Shown: one piece after another, positions 11,334 to 19,961 of the stretch
Position numbering within the stretch: the stretch's first letter is position 1
How the letters are laid out: each line of letters opens with the position of its first letter
Origin: Hyphomicrobiaceae bacterium
GTDB taxonomy: Bacteria; Pseudomonadota; Alphaproteobacteria; Rhizobiales; Ancalomicrobiaceae
Direction of reading: 5' to 3'
Length of the DNA: 64,000 nt
Assembly (NCBI GenBank): GCA_016793065.1
Contig: JAEULV010000113.1
Coordinates: 23,393-87,392 of the forward strand
Made by a program: the position numbers and the translations under genes
Notes under the pieces: generated by a model
Told to the model about the DNA's origin: nothing
The model's input: the letters and a program-made list of their open reading frames with translations, nothing else
Databases searched by the model: none

Positions 11334-12271
11334 CAGTAGTGCACCTTGCGATCGAGGAAGAAGGCCTGCATCAGCGCCAGCACCACGACCACGACCAGGA
11401 AGACGATGGTCAGGGCGGAGGCATAGCCGATGTTGAAATACTGGAAGCCCTCCAGATACATGGAGTAGAGCATCACCTCCGAGCGGCCGAGCGGGCCGCC
11501 GCGGGTGATGACGGCGACGGTGTCAAACACGCGAAACGCGGTGATGGTGGTGGTGACGACGACGAAGACCGTCGTCGGCCCGAGCATCGGCCAGGTGACG
11601 CGGGCAAAGCGATCCCAGGGATGGTCGGCGCCGTCGATCTCGGCGGCGTCGTAGAGGTCGCGCGGGATCGCCGTCAGGCCGGCGAGGAACAGCACCATGT
11701 TGAAGCCGACCAGCTGCCAGATGCCGATCACCGCAAGGCCGAACAGCACGAGGGCCGGATCGCCGAAGGCATCGAACGGCTGCAGGCCGAGGGACCGCAC
11801 CAGCGCCGCCACCGGGCCGATCTGCGGATTGAGCACGAAGTGCCAGACGACCGACATGGCGATCAGCGTCGTGGTGACCGGCAGGAAGTAGATGATCTGG
11901 TAGATCGTCCGCGTCTTCTTGCGCTCGTTGACGAGGATCGCCACCAGCAGGCCGGAGCCGACGGCGCCGGGCACGACGATTGCGACATAGAGGAAGGTGT
12001 TGGAGACCGAGCGCCAGAACACCGGATCCGACAGCATCTTGGCGTAGTTGCCGAGGCCGACGAACTGCCAGTCGATGGCGCCGAGCTCGTAGTTGGTGAA
12101 GCTCAGGATCGAGACGACGACGATCGGGACGATCAGCAGCGTCAGGATCAGCAGCAGGGCCGGCGTGGCGAACCAATAGGCGGCTTGCGCCTCGACCCGG
12201 TGCTGGACGTCGCGCACGGTGGCGCGGGCGGGCGGGGCCAGGGCGGCGCCGTTGGCGGTGGCGAGCGTCAT
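11333..12271 (-). CDS. ABC importer permease, MalF/UgpA type
   Basis: A 312-residue permease with about six membrane segments and the EAA loop (LYDAAEIDGADHPWDRFARV, near residue 210). GGAG lies 7-11 bases before the ATG, overlapping the end of the ATPase gene. It sits 4 bases downstream of the ATPase gene and overlaps the next permease by one base. It is the second half of the membrane channel for the importer encoded by 9009-13463. Confidence 0.95.
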   Translation of the reverse strand: MTLATANGAALAPPARATVRDVQHRVEAQAAYWFATPALLLILTLLIVPIVVVSILSFTNYELGAIDWQFVGLGNYAKMLSDPVFWRSVSNTFLYVAIVVPGAVGSGLLVAILVNERKKTRTIYQIIYFLPVTTTLIAMSVVWHFVLNPQIGPVAALVRSLGLQPFDAFGDPALVLFGLAVIGIWQLVGFNMVLFLAGLTAIPRDLYDAAEIDGADHPWDRFARVTWPMLGPTTVFVVVTTTITAFRVFDTVAVITRGGPLGRSEVMLYSMYLEGFQYFNIGYASALTIVFLVVVVVLALMQAFFLDRKVHY

Positions 12272-12275
12272 GGCG

Positions 12276-13463
12276 TCACTCCGCGCTGGCGACGCGCGAC
12301 GGCACCGCCGCGGCGCGGGCGGCGACGCCGCCGGCGACGCGGCGGCCGTCGAGATCGAACAGCAGGGCGCGGGTCGGGTCGATGCCGATGTCGATGACGG
12401 CGGCGAGGCGTCCGGCGGCGCGGGCGCGCTCGTAGACGTCGAGGGGCTCGCGAACGATGAACTGGGCTTCGTCGCCGTCGAGCTCGCAATGCAGGAAGAC
12501 CTCGGCGCCGAGATTTTCCACGGTCTGCAGCCGCGCCTTCAGCACCGGCGCACCGGCGACGGGCTCGAGCGTCAGGGTTTCGGGGCGCAGGCCGACCTGC
12601 ACCATGCCGGCCACCGGCGCATCGGTGCGCAGCGGCAGCATGGCGGTGCCGACCTCGATGCCGGCGGCGTCGACGCGGCCCGGCAGCACGTTGATGCCGG
12701 GGCTGCCGATGAAGCGGGCGACGCGCAGGTCGGCGGGGTCGTGATAGAGCTCCGACGGGGTGCCGAGCTGGACGATGCGGCCCTCATCCATCAGCGCGAC
12801 GCGATCGGACATGGTCATCGCCTCGACCTGATCGTGGGTGACATAGATGAAGGTCACGCCGAGGCGCTTGTGCAGTTCGGTCAGTTCGGTGCGCATGTGG
12901 ACGCGCAGCTTGGCGTCGAGGTTCGACAGCGGCTCGTCCATCAGGAACACGTCCGGGTGGCGAACCATGGCGCGGCCGAGGGCGACGCGCTGACGCTGGC
13001 CGCCGGAGAGCTGCGCCGGCTTGCGATCGAGCAGCGGCTCGATGTGCAGCTGGCGGGCAACGGCCTCGACTTCCTCGCGGATCGACTGCATCACGGCGGC
13101 GCGGCGCGGCGACAGGCGGCCGATCAGCGGCAGGCGCTCGATCAGCCGCAGGCGCTGCATGATCAGCGGCATCGACATGTTCTGCGCCACCGTCATGTGC
13201 GGATAGAGCGCATAGGACTGGAACACCATCGCCACATTGCGCTGCTTGGGGCGCAGGGCGTCGACGATGCGGTCGCCGATGGCAATCGAGCCGGAGTCCT
13301 GCGCCTCGAAGCCGGCGATGACGCGCAGCATGGTCGACTTGCCGCAGCCGGAGGCGCCGACCAGCGTCAGGAATTCGCCGTCGCGCACCTCAAGGCACAC
13401 ATCCTTCAGCACGCTGGTGGAGCCGAAGGTCTTGGTGACGTTCTGTATGTCGAGCGCGGCCAT
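12276..13463 (-). CDS. ABC importer ATPase, MalK/UgpC type
   Basis: A 395-residue ATPase with Walker A (GASGCGKST, near residue 37), signature LSGGQRQRVALGRAM near 133, Walker B VFLMDEPLSNLD near 155, and the switch His in VTHDQ. After about residue 240 there is a TOBE-type C-terminal regulatory domain, as in MalK and UgpC. GGGAG precedes the ATG. It is the first gene of a five-gene minus-strand operon (ATPase, permease, permease, binding protein, phosphoesterase). An operator-like CTTGTCTAG site lies about 160 bases upstream. Confidence 0.95.
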   Translation of the reverse strand: MAALDIQNVTKTFGSTSVLKDVCLEVRDGEFLTLVGASGCGKSTMLRVIAGFEAQDSGSIAIGDRIVDALRPKQRNVAMVFQSYALYPHMTVAQNMSMPLIMQRLRLIERLPLIGRLSPRRAAVMQSIREEVEAVARQLHIEPLLDRKPAQLSGGQRQRVALGRAMVRHPDVFLMDEPLSNLDAKLRVHMRTELTELHKRLGVTFIYVTHDQVEAMTMSDRVALMDEGRIVQLGTPSELYHDPADLRVARFIGSPGINVLPGRVDAAGIEVGTAMLPLRTDAPVAGMVQVGLRPETLTLEPVAGAPVLKARLQTVENLGAEVFLHCELDGDEAQFIVREPLDVYERARAAGRLAAVIDIGIDPTRALLFDLDGRRVAGGVAARAAAVPSRVASAE

Positions 13464-13622
13464 CGCGAACTCCCAATAGGCAGACGCGCAAACGACATGG
13501 CTTCGCCGCCACCGGATCGTTGCGCGATCCGGCCGCGAGCGGCCCTGTCGGGTCCGGAGCGGGTCTGTCGGTTGCCGATGTGTCGGAGCGGCGGTCGGCG
13601 AGGACCATCGCGATCAGGTTAA

Positions 13623-13636
13623 CTTGTCTAGCCAAT
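13623..13636 (-). promoter_or_regulatory. Candidate PhnF-like operator, site A
   Basis: CTTGTCTAGCCAAT matches 12 of 14 bases of the perfect palindrome CTTGTCTAGACAAG. On the minus strand it reads CTAGACAAG, the same 9-base string found upstream of the second binding-protein gene at 25721-25734. It lies upstream of the importer operon beginning at 13463. HutC-type GntR regulators, including PhnF, bind palindromes centred on TA/CTAG-like cores. Confidence 0.55.
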
Positions 13637-13840
13637 ACCCATCAGCTTTGACGCGGCGATGACTTCCACATGAAGTTTTGATGCGAGCGGCCGAGCGGGG
13701 GCGGACAAGGGCGGGAACGCGGGCGTGAATGGGCGCGACGCGACGCCGCCGATCGGCATCGATCCGGGCTTTGCCTCCCCATGCGCCGGGCGACGGCCTG
13801 GATGCGGTGTCGCGGCGGCAGCGAAATGCGACTTGTAATC

Positions 13841-13858
13841 ATACCGACTGGTTGGTAT
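13841..13858. promoter_or_regulatory. Probable autoregulatory operator of the TetR gene
   Basis: ATACCGACTGGTTGGTAT is an imperfect palindrome: ATACC and GGTAT match exactly, and 14 of 18 positions are symmetric overall. It ends 8 bases before the tetR ATG and follows a TGTAAT -10-like element at 13834-13839. TetR-family regulators commonly bind such a site to repress their own operon. Confidence 0.6.
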
Positions 13859-13866
13859 GTTCAAGC

Positions 13867-14499
13867 ATGGCCGGCCAAACGCAGCACAGTTCCAAGACCA
13901 AGCTTCTCATCGCGGCGCTCAACGTCATCCGCGCCAAGGGCTACGCGGCGACGACCGTCGACGACATCTGCCATGCGGCGGCAGTGACGAAGGGGAGTTT
14001 CTTTCATCATTTCAAGAGCAAGGACGATCTTGCCCTCTCCGCCGCCGCGTTCTGGGGGGACATGACCGAGGGCTTCTTCGCCTCGGCGCCGTATCACCAG
14101 CCGCTGGACCCGCTGGAGCGGCTGCTCGGCTATGTCGACTTCCGCGCCGAGATCCTGCGGGGCGAGCTCTCCGACTATACCTGCCTGCTGGGGACCCTGG
14201 TGCAGGAGACCTATGCAACCCATCCCGACATCCGCGCCGCCTGCGACAAGGGCATGTCGGACCACATCGCCATTTTGACGCGCGACATCGAGGCGGCGAA
14301 GCGGCTTTACGCGCCGAACGCGCCGTGGAGCGCCGAAAGCGTCGGCTTCTTCATCCAGTCGGTGCTGCAAGGGGCCTTCATCTTCGCCAAGGCCAAGCAG
14401 GGGCCGGACGTGGTGCGCGAGAGCCTGGCGCATCTGCGTCGATACCTGGAACTGATCTTCGGCCAATCCGAGAACCACGAAGCAAGGAAAACACCATGA
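13867..14499 (+). CDS. TetR/AcrR-family regulator
   Basis: A 210-residue regulator. The N-terminal helix-turn-helix runs over about residues 8-55, with the typical core TTVDDICHAAAVTKGSFFHHFKSKDDL. The remaining part is a helical ligand/dimer domain. The start is ATG 13867; upstream reading of the frame would run through the operator-like palindrome. Its TGA overlaps the ATG of the next gene (ATGA), so it is co-translated with the SRPBCC protein, a common pairing. The inducer is unknown. Confidence 0.93.
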   Translation: MAGQTQHSSKTKLLIAALNVIRAKGYAATTVDDICHAAAVTKGSFFHHFKSKDDLALSAAAFWGDMTEGFFASAPYHQPLDPLERLLGYVDFRAEILRGELSDYTCLLGTLVQETYATHPDIRAACDKGMSDHIAILTRDIEAAKRLYAPNAPWSAESVGFFIQSVLQGAFIFAKAKQGPDVVRESLAHLRRYLELIFGQSENHEARKTP

Positions 14500-14945
14500 C
14501 GACGAAAAACACCGTCCGCCTGCACCGGGTTCTGACGGCGAAGCCGGAGAAGGTCTACCGGGCCTTCATCGAAGCGGATGCGCTGGCGCGCTGGATCCCG
14601 CCGAACGGCTTCACCGCCCGGGTCGAACACCTGGATGCGCGCGTCGGCGGGACCTACAAGATGTCCTTCACCAACTTCACCACGGGGACAACCACGGGGT
14701 TTGGCGGTGAATACCGCGAATTGGTGCCGGGGGAACGGCTCTGTTACACGGACGTTTTCGACGACCCGGCGCTCGCCGGCGAGATCCTCGTCACCGTGAC
14801 GCTGAAGCGGGTGTCGGTCGGCACCGAGCTTTCCATCGTGCAGGAAGGGCTGCCGGACGTCATTCCGCTGGAGCTGTGCTATCTCGGCTGGCAGGAATCG
14901 CTGCAAAACCTGGCGCGGCTGGTCGAGCCGGAAATTCCCGGCTGA
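14496..14945 (+). CDS. SRPBCC (AHSA1-like) domain protein
   Basis: A 149-residue single-domain protein of the START/SRPBCC fold. It opens with TVRLHRVLTAKPEKVYRAF and has the ALARWIPP and VGGTYKMSF patterns of the AHSA1/polyketide-cyclase-like group. These small proteins bind hydrophobic ligands or act as chaperone-like factors; the exact role is not known. The gene overlaps the tetR stop codon by four bases and is very likely controlled by that regulator. It is convergent with the GntR gene that follows. Confidence 0.9.
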   Translation: MTTKNTVRLHRVLTAKPEKVYRAFIEADALARWIPPNGFTARVEHLDARVGGTYKMSFTNFTTGTTTGFGGEYRELVPGERLCYTDVFDDPALAGEILVTVTLKRVSVGTELSIVQEGLPDVIPLELCYLGWQESLQNLARLVEPEIPG

Positions 14946-14973
14946 TACCCCGAGGCCAAGCGAAGGCGGCGGC

Positions 14974-15720
14974 TCAGGCCGTGTCGACGCGCAGGACCAT
15001 GCGGGTCGTCGGAATGACCGAATGGCTGAAAAAGATCGGCCGTCCGTCGCGATCCTGGTCGACATACATCATCACCAGAACCGGCGTCTCGACCGGGATA
15101 TCGAGGGCGTCCGCCTCGCGCGGACGCGGGATTCGGCAGTCGATCCAGGTCGAGGCACGGGTGAAGTCGGTGACGCCGTACTCGGCCAGGGCCTCGGTGA
15201 AGCTCGACAGTCGCTCGAACGCCGTGTCGAGGCCGGCGAAGCGGGCCTTCTCGAAGAAGTGGTAGGAATAGGTGGCGATGCCGGCGCTGGCGACGCGCAG
15301 GGTTTCGGTCACCAGCAGGGGCGCGCCCTCGTCGATGCGCAGGTGCTCGGCGATGCGGCGGGTGGCCGGGCATTCGGACACGGCGATGAGCCGGCCGCCG
15401 GGCGAGGCGGCGAACTGCTTTTCCACCTCGCTCCACTTGGCGTCCTTGTTGAGGCGATACTCGACCGGGCCGGTCCCGGAGACGAAGACGCCCTTGCCCT
15501 GAACCGCGACCACCAGCCCGTTGCGGGCCAGCCGGGCCAGCGCCACGCGGACGGTGTGGCGATTGACGCCGTAGCGCTGGGAAAACTCGTGCTCCGACGG
15601 CAGCTTTTCGCCCGGCGCGATCAGGCCGGAGCGGATCTCCACCGTCAGATCGGTCTCGATCTGGCGCCAGACCGGGATCTGGGCGTTGCGCTGCAACAGG
15701 CGGGCATCGTCAAGCGACAT
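14974..15720 (-). CDS. PhnF-like GntR/HutC-family regulator
   Basis: A 248-residue protein. Residues about 15-80 form a GntR winged helix (LPSEHEFSQRYGVNRHTVR, then LARNGLVVAVQGKGVFV). Residues about 95-245 form the UTRA ligand-binding domain of the HutC subfamily. The NRHT-R region and the segment after the wing (PVEYRLN) closely resemble PhnF, the regulator of phosphonate or phosphate-ester genes. It lies between two transporter systems and three phosphoesterases, so it is the best candidate for local control. CTAGACA-core sites upstream of those units are candidate operators. The effector is unknown. Confidence 0.9.
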   Translation of the reverse strand: MSLDDARLLQRNAQIPVWRQIETDLTVEIRSGLIAPGEKLPSEHEFSQRYGVNRHTVRVALARLARNGLVVAVQGKGVFVSGTGPVEYRLNKDAKWSEVEKQFAASPGGRLIAVSECPATRRIAEHLRIDEGAPLLVTETLRVASAGIATYSYHFFEKARFAGLDTAFERLSSFTEALAEYGVTDFTRASTWIDCRIPRPREADALDIPVETPVLVMMYVDQDRDGRPIFFSHSVIPTTRMVLRVDTA

Positions 15721-15883
15721 GGCGCGTTCGTCCGGGTGATGATCTCAAGGATGGGCAAGGTCAGGCGGGGTCGCTGGCGGAATACCCCCTCGATGCCCCC
15801 GGCAACAAGCACTCAATTCGAGGGGGGCGAGGTCGGTTCGGCGCGGCGGGCGGCGGCGGGCCGCGTCATGGGGGTGCCATCCA

Positions 15884-15908
15884 GCTTGTCCATATTGCGA
15901 GGACAAGC
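15884..15908. promoter_or_regulatory. Perfect inverted repeat upstream of phosphoesterase 2
   Basis: GCTTGTCC (15884-15891) and GGACAAGC (15901-15908) form a perfect 8-bp inverted repeat with a 9-base spacer, ending 58 bases before the start codon at 15967. The half-site CTTGTC/GACAAG also occurs in the CTAGACAAG sites elsewhere in the locus, but the spacing differs. It may be an operator for the same regulator or a different one. Confidence 0.5.
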
Positions 15909-15966
15909 ACGGCACGACCAATGGCTCGGCCTTGCCCCTCCCCCCTTGCGCTTGTTGAGGAAACCG

Positions 15967-16839
15967 ATGTCTTCCATTCGTCTGGCATTCGTTGCCGACA
16001 TCCATCACGGCCGCGACAATTTCACCAAGAAGGGCAGTACCGCCATGGCGCTGATGGCGGAATTCCGCCGTTTCGTCGCGGAGGCGCGGCCCGATGCGGT
16101 GATCGATCTCGGCGATCGCATCACCGACGAGGACACCGCAACGGATCTGCGGCTGGAGCGGGAGGTGGCCGAGGCGTTCGCGCCGATCGCCGCGCCGCGC
16201 TTCCACATCTGCGGCAATCACGACCGCGACCATCTGAGCGTCGCCGACAACGCCGGGATCCTGGGGCAGGACCTTGGTCACCAGACCGTCGACCTCGGCG
16301 CCTGGACGCTGGTGCTGTGGCGGGCCGACAGCCGGATCCATCGTCCCGGCGGCTTCATCCTGCCGGAGTTCGACCTGTTGTGGCTCGACGCGGTCGTGCG
16401 CCATGCCGGCAAGCCGTTGATCATCGCCAGCCATGTGCCGGTGTCGGGCCATTCGCAGGTCGGCAACTATTACTTCGAGCGCAATGCGGACTTCGCCACC
16501 TATCCCGGCGGCGCCGACCGGGTGCGGGCGGTGCTGCGCGGGGCGAAGGTGCCGGTGGTTTGGATCAGCGGCCATGTGCACTGGAACACCCTGACGCAGG
16601 TCGACGGCATTGCCCATATCACGCTGCAATCGCTGACCGAGAGCTTCACCACCCAGCCGCAGCCGGCGGCAAGCTGGGGCCTGATGGAACTGTCGGATCA
16701 GGTCGACTGGCGAGTGTTTGGCCTCGACCGGTTCGAGGCGCGGCTTGCGACCGCCGATCTCGCCCGACGCTGGACGACGCCGCTGCCGCCGTTCGACCAG
16801 CACCCGGAAATCCGCGCCCGGCTGCGGGCGGCGGAGTGA
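15967..16839 (+). CDS. Calcineurin-like metallophosphoesterase 2
   Basis: A 290-residue cytoplasmic protein with the calcineurin-like motifs ADIHHG (D11, H13), DLGDRI near residue 56, CGNHDRD near 81, ASHVPVSGHS near 157 and SGHVHWN near 200. GAGGAAA precedes the ATG at good spacing. It is less similar to the proteins at 8013-8870 and 27344-28246 than those are to each other, so it may act on a different ester. It is divergent from the PhnF-like gene and convergent with the isomerase gene. Confidence 0.92.
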   Translation: MSSIRLAFVADIHHGRDNFTKKGSTAMALMAEFRRFVAEARPDAVIDLGDRITDEDTATDLRLEREVAEAFAPIAAPRFHICGNHDRDHLSVADNAGILGQDLGHQTVDLGAWTLVLWRADSRIHRPGGFILPEFDLLWLDAVVRHAGKPLIIASHVPVSGHSQVGNYYFERNADFATYPGGADRVRAVLRGAKVPVVWISGHVHWNTLTQVDGIAHITLQSLTESFTTQPQPAASWGLMELSDQVDWRVFGLDRFEARLATADLARRWTTPLPPFDQHPEIRARLRAAE

Positions 16840-16845
16840 GGCGCG

Positions 16846-16875
16846 CGTCGTCCGGGCCTGAGCGCCCGGACGACG
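16846..16875. terminator. Hairpin between convergent genes
   Basis: A perfect 12-bp stem (16846-16857 CGTCGTCCGGGC and 16864-16875) with a 6-base loop lies just after the stop of phosphoesterase 2 and before the stop of the convergent isomerase gene. It has no long T run but is well placed as a bidirectional terminator. Confidence 0.65.
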
Positions 16876-16927
16876 ATTGGCGAGGGAGGCGCCGGACGAG
16901 GCCGGCGACCTACCAGGAGCGGGGCGC

Positions 16928-17758
16928 TCACTCGGCGAGGCCGAGGCGGGCGAGGTGCTCGGCGCCGGAGCGGACGGTCAGCGGATGGCGGACCTCGAGG
17001 ATCAGGCGCGGATTGCTGGTCAGGTCGGCGAGCGCCCGGAACACGGCGTGCCAGGCGATGTTGCCCTCGCCCGGGTTCCAGTGACGGTCGGCATGGCCGT
17101 CGGTGTCCTGCAGGTGGACGTGGTGCAGCATGTCGCCGGCGACGCGGACGAAATAGTCGACCGGCGGCGCGCCGGTGGAGCCGTGGGCGTAGTTGGCGTG
17201 GCCGGTGTCGAGCGACACGCGCACCGCCTTCGATTCGAACGAACGCGCCAGCTCGACCCGCGCCATCGGGTCCTTGTCCTCGATGTTCTCGATCACCAGC
17301 GTCACCCCGAGCTCCTCGGCGCGGGCGACGACCGTGCGCAGGGCGTCGTGGCAGCGCTCGATGATCTGGACGCGGCTGCCGGGATTGTTGTCGAGGTTGT
17401 TGTAGTCCCAGGTGGTGTATGGCGAATGGATGACCATGTGGCTGGCGCCGAGTTCGGCGCAGACATCGAGGCCCTGCTGCATCCGCTTGGTGACGACGGC
17501 GCGGATTTCCGGATCGGGTGTGGCGATGTTGAGGCCCCAGAACGGGCCGTGGATGCCGACGCGGCCGGTGTGGCCGGCGAGCTCGGCCTTGATCTCGGCG
17601 GCGAGCGGGCGCCAGTCGCCATTGAGCAGGTCGGCCCAGATGAAGTCCTGGATTTCGAGATCGCGCTGGCGCTCGAGGATCCAGTCGCGGTGAACGCGCA
17701 GATTGGCGAGGGTCAGCGCCACGCCGAGGACCGGACGCGCGGGATTGGGTGCAGTCAT
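16928..17758 (-). CDS. Sugar phosphate isomerase/epimerase-like TIM-barrel protein
   Basis: A 276-residue protein of the xylose-isomerase-like/AP-endonuclease-2 TIM-barrel family. Metal-site patterns are visible: GIHGPFWG near residue 65, HMVIHSPYTT near 105, VIENIED near 155, SLDTGHANY near 180 and HHVHLQDTDGHADRH near 210. The start was placed at ATG 17758, with GGAG 8 bases upstream; a much longer upstream reading is open but lacks homology-like content. Members isomerise or epimerise sugars, inositols or their phosphates. It is divergent from the Dpp-type operon and may process the sugar or polyol moiety of the imported compound; this is inference. Confidence 0.9.
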   Translation of the reverse strand: MTAPNPARPVLGVALTLANLRVHRDWILERQRDLEIQDFIWADLLNGDWRPLAAEIKAELAGHTGRVGIHGPFWGLNIATPDPEIRAVVTKRMQQGLDVCAELGASHMVIHSPYTTWDYNNLDNNPGSRVQIIERCHDALRTVVARAEELGVTLVIENIEDKDPMARVELARSFESKAVRVSLDTGHANYAHGSTGAPPVDYFVRVAGDMLHHVHLQDTDGHADRHWNPGEGNIAWHAVFRALADLTSNPRLILEVRHPLTVRSGAEHLARLGLAE

Positions 17759-17835
17759 AAGGGACTCCGGGAAAGGTCGGGGGTAGATCGGGGAGATGGA
17801 GCGACGCGGATCGGCGTCTCGCGTCTTGTCGAACC

Positions 17836-17847
17836 CTGTCAGACAAG
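17836..17847. promoter_or_regulatory. Weak operator-like site near the isomerase gene
   Basis: CTGTCAGACAAG contains TGTC-A-GACA, a short perfect palindrome. It shares AGACAAG with sites A and B, with one base missing from the centre. It lies about 80 bases upstream of the isomerase start codon. Confidence 0.35.
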
Positions 17848-17960
17848 CCTGACGCTCGCATGACAGCGCCGGCGGGCGACGGACGCAAGGGCGGCGCCGG
17901 CGATGCATGGCTGGGGAGCGTCGCAGAACTGCCGAACAGACGTCATTCGCTTGTTGTTGG

Positions 17961-17974
17961 CTTGACCTAGACAG
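17961..17974. promoter_or_regulatory. Candidate PhnF-like operator, site C
   Basis: CTTGACCTAGACAG contains the CTAGACA core found in sites A and B, and CTTG on the left side with one inserted base. It lies in the divergent region, about 190 bases upstream of the first Dpp-type binding-protein gene and 200 bases upstream of the isomerase gene, so it could serve both. Confidence 0.5.
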
Positions 17975-18163
17975 ACGTCCCGAAGCTGTCGCCCGCCCTG
18001 CCCGTCCGGTTCCTCGGCAACGACGGATCGAAGGCGCGGCGTGCTTCGGCCGGCGGTGATACGGGCGACATGGCCGGCCAATGCCGAAGCCGCCTGCCTT
18101 GCCGCGATGCCGATCCCCTCGCCCGTTTGTCACGCCCGTCCCGTTTTCTGGTTGGAGCCCCCC

Positions 18164-19801
18164 ATGCCGCTCGTTTCCCGTCGTTCCGCGCTCGGTCTTG
18201 GCCTTGCCGCCGCCGGCTCGCTCGCCTTGCCGCGTTTCGCCATCGCCCAGGCCGACAATCGGCCGTCGATCACCATAGCCGTGCAGAAGGTGTCGAACTC
18301 GAACACCCTCGACGTGCTGCGCGAGCAGTCGAATGTCGGCGAGCGGGTGTTCTTCTCGTCGATCTGGGAAGGCCTGATCGGCCGCGACTGGCTCGGCGGC
18401 CTGAAGAAGGTGCCGCTGCTCGCCACCGAGTGGAAGCGCATCGACGCCCAGACGGTGGAACTGAAGCTGCGCCAGGGCGTCAAGTTCCACAATGGCGAGG
18501 AAATGACCGCCGAGGACGTGGTGTTCTCGTTCTCACGCGAACGGATGTTCGCCGCGACCGAGGCCAAGAACCGTTCGACGATCAAGGCGTTCGAACGCAT
18601 TCCGACGCCGCGCCCGGGCAAGGAACTGCCGCCGGAAGTGCCGGCCGCCGCCCGTCGCGCCTGGCCGGACCTGGCCCGCGTCGAGGCGGTCGACAAGTAC
18701 ACGGTGCGTTTCTACAACGCCACGCCGGACCTGACGCTGGAAGGCCGGCTGTCGCGCTACGGCTCGGACATCATGAGCCGCAAGGGCTGGGAAGACGCCG
18801 CGAGCTATCTCGACTGGGCGCGCAAGCCCGTCACCACCGGTCCCTACAAGATCGTCGACTTCAAGCCGGACACCTATCTGGTGCTGGAAGCCCATGACGA
18901 ATACTGGGGCGGCCGGCCGCCGCTGAAGCGCATCCGCTTCGTCGAGGTGCCAGAAGTGCCGAGCCGCATCAACGGCCTTCTTTCGGGTGAGTACCAGTTC
19001 GCCTGCGACATCCCGCCGGACCAGATCGTCGGCATCGAGAAGAACGCCGCCTTCGAAGTGCAGGGTGGCACGATCCTCAACCATCGCCTGACCGTGTTCG
19101 ACAAGAACCACGCGGTGCTCGCCAACCCGCTGGTGCGCCGCGCCTTCACCCATGCCATCGACCGTCAGGCGATCGTCGACAGCCTGTGGGCCGGCCGCAC
19201 CAAGGTGCCGAAGGGACTGCAGTGGGACTATTACGACGACATGTTCGTCAGTGACTGGGATGTGCCGAAGTATGATCCAGCGCTGGCGATGGATCTGCTG
19301 AAGCAGGCTGGCTACAAGGGCGACGCGATCCCCTATCGCCTGCTGAACAACTACTACACCAACCAGGTGCCGACCGCGCAGATCCTGGTGGAGATGTGGA
19401 AGGCCGTCGGCCTCAACGTCGAGATCCAGACCAAGGAAAGCTGGACGCAGATAATGGAGCGCAACGACAGCCGCGGCGTGCGCGACTGGTCGAACTCGGC
19501 GCCGTTCAATGATCCGGTGTCGTCGATCGTCGCCCAGCACGGCCCGAACGGCCAGCAGCAGCAGATCGGCGAATGGACCAATGTCGAGGCCAACCAGATG
19601 GCCGAGATCATGGAAACCTCGATCGATCCGGCCCAGCGCAAGAAGGCGTTCCGCCGCATGCTGGAAATCTGCGAGCGCGAGGACCCGGCCTACACCGTGC
19701 TGCACCAGAACGCGACGTTCACCGCCAAGCAGAAGTCGATCAAGTGGAAGACCGCGCCGGCCTTCGCCATGGACTTCCGCCCGGGCAATTTCGCGCTCTG
19801 A
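18164..19801 (+). CDS. ABC importer solute-binding protein, family 5 (1)
   Basis: A 545-residue periplasmic binding protein of the DppA/OppA family. The N-terminus has a Tat-type signal (SRRSALGLG, hydrophobic stretch, cleavage near AIAQA). The family pattern KFHNGEEMTAEDVVFSF is present near residue 105. GGAG lies 8 bases before ATG 18164; an upstream in-frame extension would not begin with a signal peptide. It is the first gene of the Dpp-type operon. It is clearly paralogous to the protein at 25761-27332, sharing NYYTN, IPPDQI and VEMWK-VG segments. Family 5 proteins bind peptides, nickel, glycosides or other oligomers, so the ligand is open. Confidence 0.94.
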   Translation: MPLVSRRSALGLGLAAAGSLALPRFAIAQADNRPSITIAVQKVSNSNTLDVLREQSNVGERVFFSSIWEGLIGRDWLGGLKKVPLLATEWKRIDAQTVELKLRQGVKFHNGEEMTAEDVVFSFSRERMFAATEAKNRSTIKAFERIPTPRPGKELPPEVPAAARRAWPDLARVEAVDKYTVRFYNATPDLTLEGRLSRYGSDIMSRKGWEDAASYLDWARKPVTTGPYKIVDFKPDTYLVLEAHDEYWGGRPPLKRIRFVEVPEVPSRINGLLSGEYQFACDIPPDQIVGIEKNAAFEVQGGTILNHRLTVFDKNHAVLANPLVRRAFTHAIDRQAIVDSLWAGRTKVPKGLQWDYYDDMFVSDWDVPKYDPALAMDLLKQAGYKGDAIPYRLLNNYYTNQVPTAQILVEMWKAVGLNVEIQTKESWTQIMERNDSRGVRDWSNSAPFNDPVSSIVAQHGPNGQQQQIGEWTNVEANQMAEIMETSIDPAQRKKAFRRMLEICEREDPAYTVLHQNATFTAKQKSIKWKTAPAFAMDFRPGNFAL

Positions 19802-19819
19802 GCCAGACGACAACGCCAG

Positions 19820-19856
19820 CCACCGCCGGACCGACAACGGGTCCGGCGGTGGTTTT
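19820..19856 (+). terminator. Intra-operon hairpin with T tail
   Basis: A perfect 13-bp stem (19820-19832 and 19840-19852) with a 7-base loop is followed by TTTT, located 18 bases after the binding-protein stop and about 105 bases before the first ATPase gene. It probably acts as a partial terminator, giving more binding protein than transporter. Confidence 0.75.
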
Positions 19857-19961
19857 CACGCGTGCCGGCGTTCGCCGGCGCGACGGAGTTTGACGAGGCC
19901 GTTGCGGCCGGGGGCGCGAGCCGCCGGCCGGGGCGCGCGGTTCGCACGGGGAACGGCAAGC

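Larger units (their letters stand above)
13464..13866. other. Divergent intergenic region, importer operon / tetR
   Basis: A 403-base non-coding stretch between divergent genes. It holds a CTAGACAAG-type operator for the importer operon (13623-13636) and a near-palindrome overlapping the start region of the tetR gene (13841-13858). No gene was found in it. Confidence 0.6.
17759..18163. other. Divergent intergenic region, isomerase / Dpp-type operon
   Basis: A 405-base non-coding region holding two operator-like sequences (17836-17847 and 17961-17974). I saw no credible gene. Confidence 0.55.

Noticed and set aside
16928..18490. 520-residue version of the isomerase gene
   Set aside because: The upstream extension crosses an intergenic region with operator-like sites and the divergent operon's start. 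ATG 17758 has a proper ribosome site.
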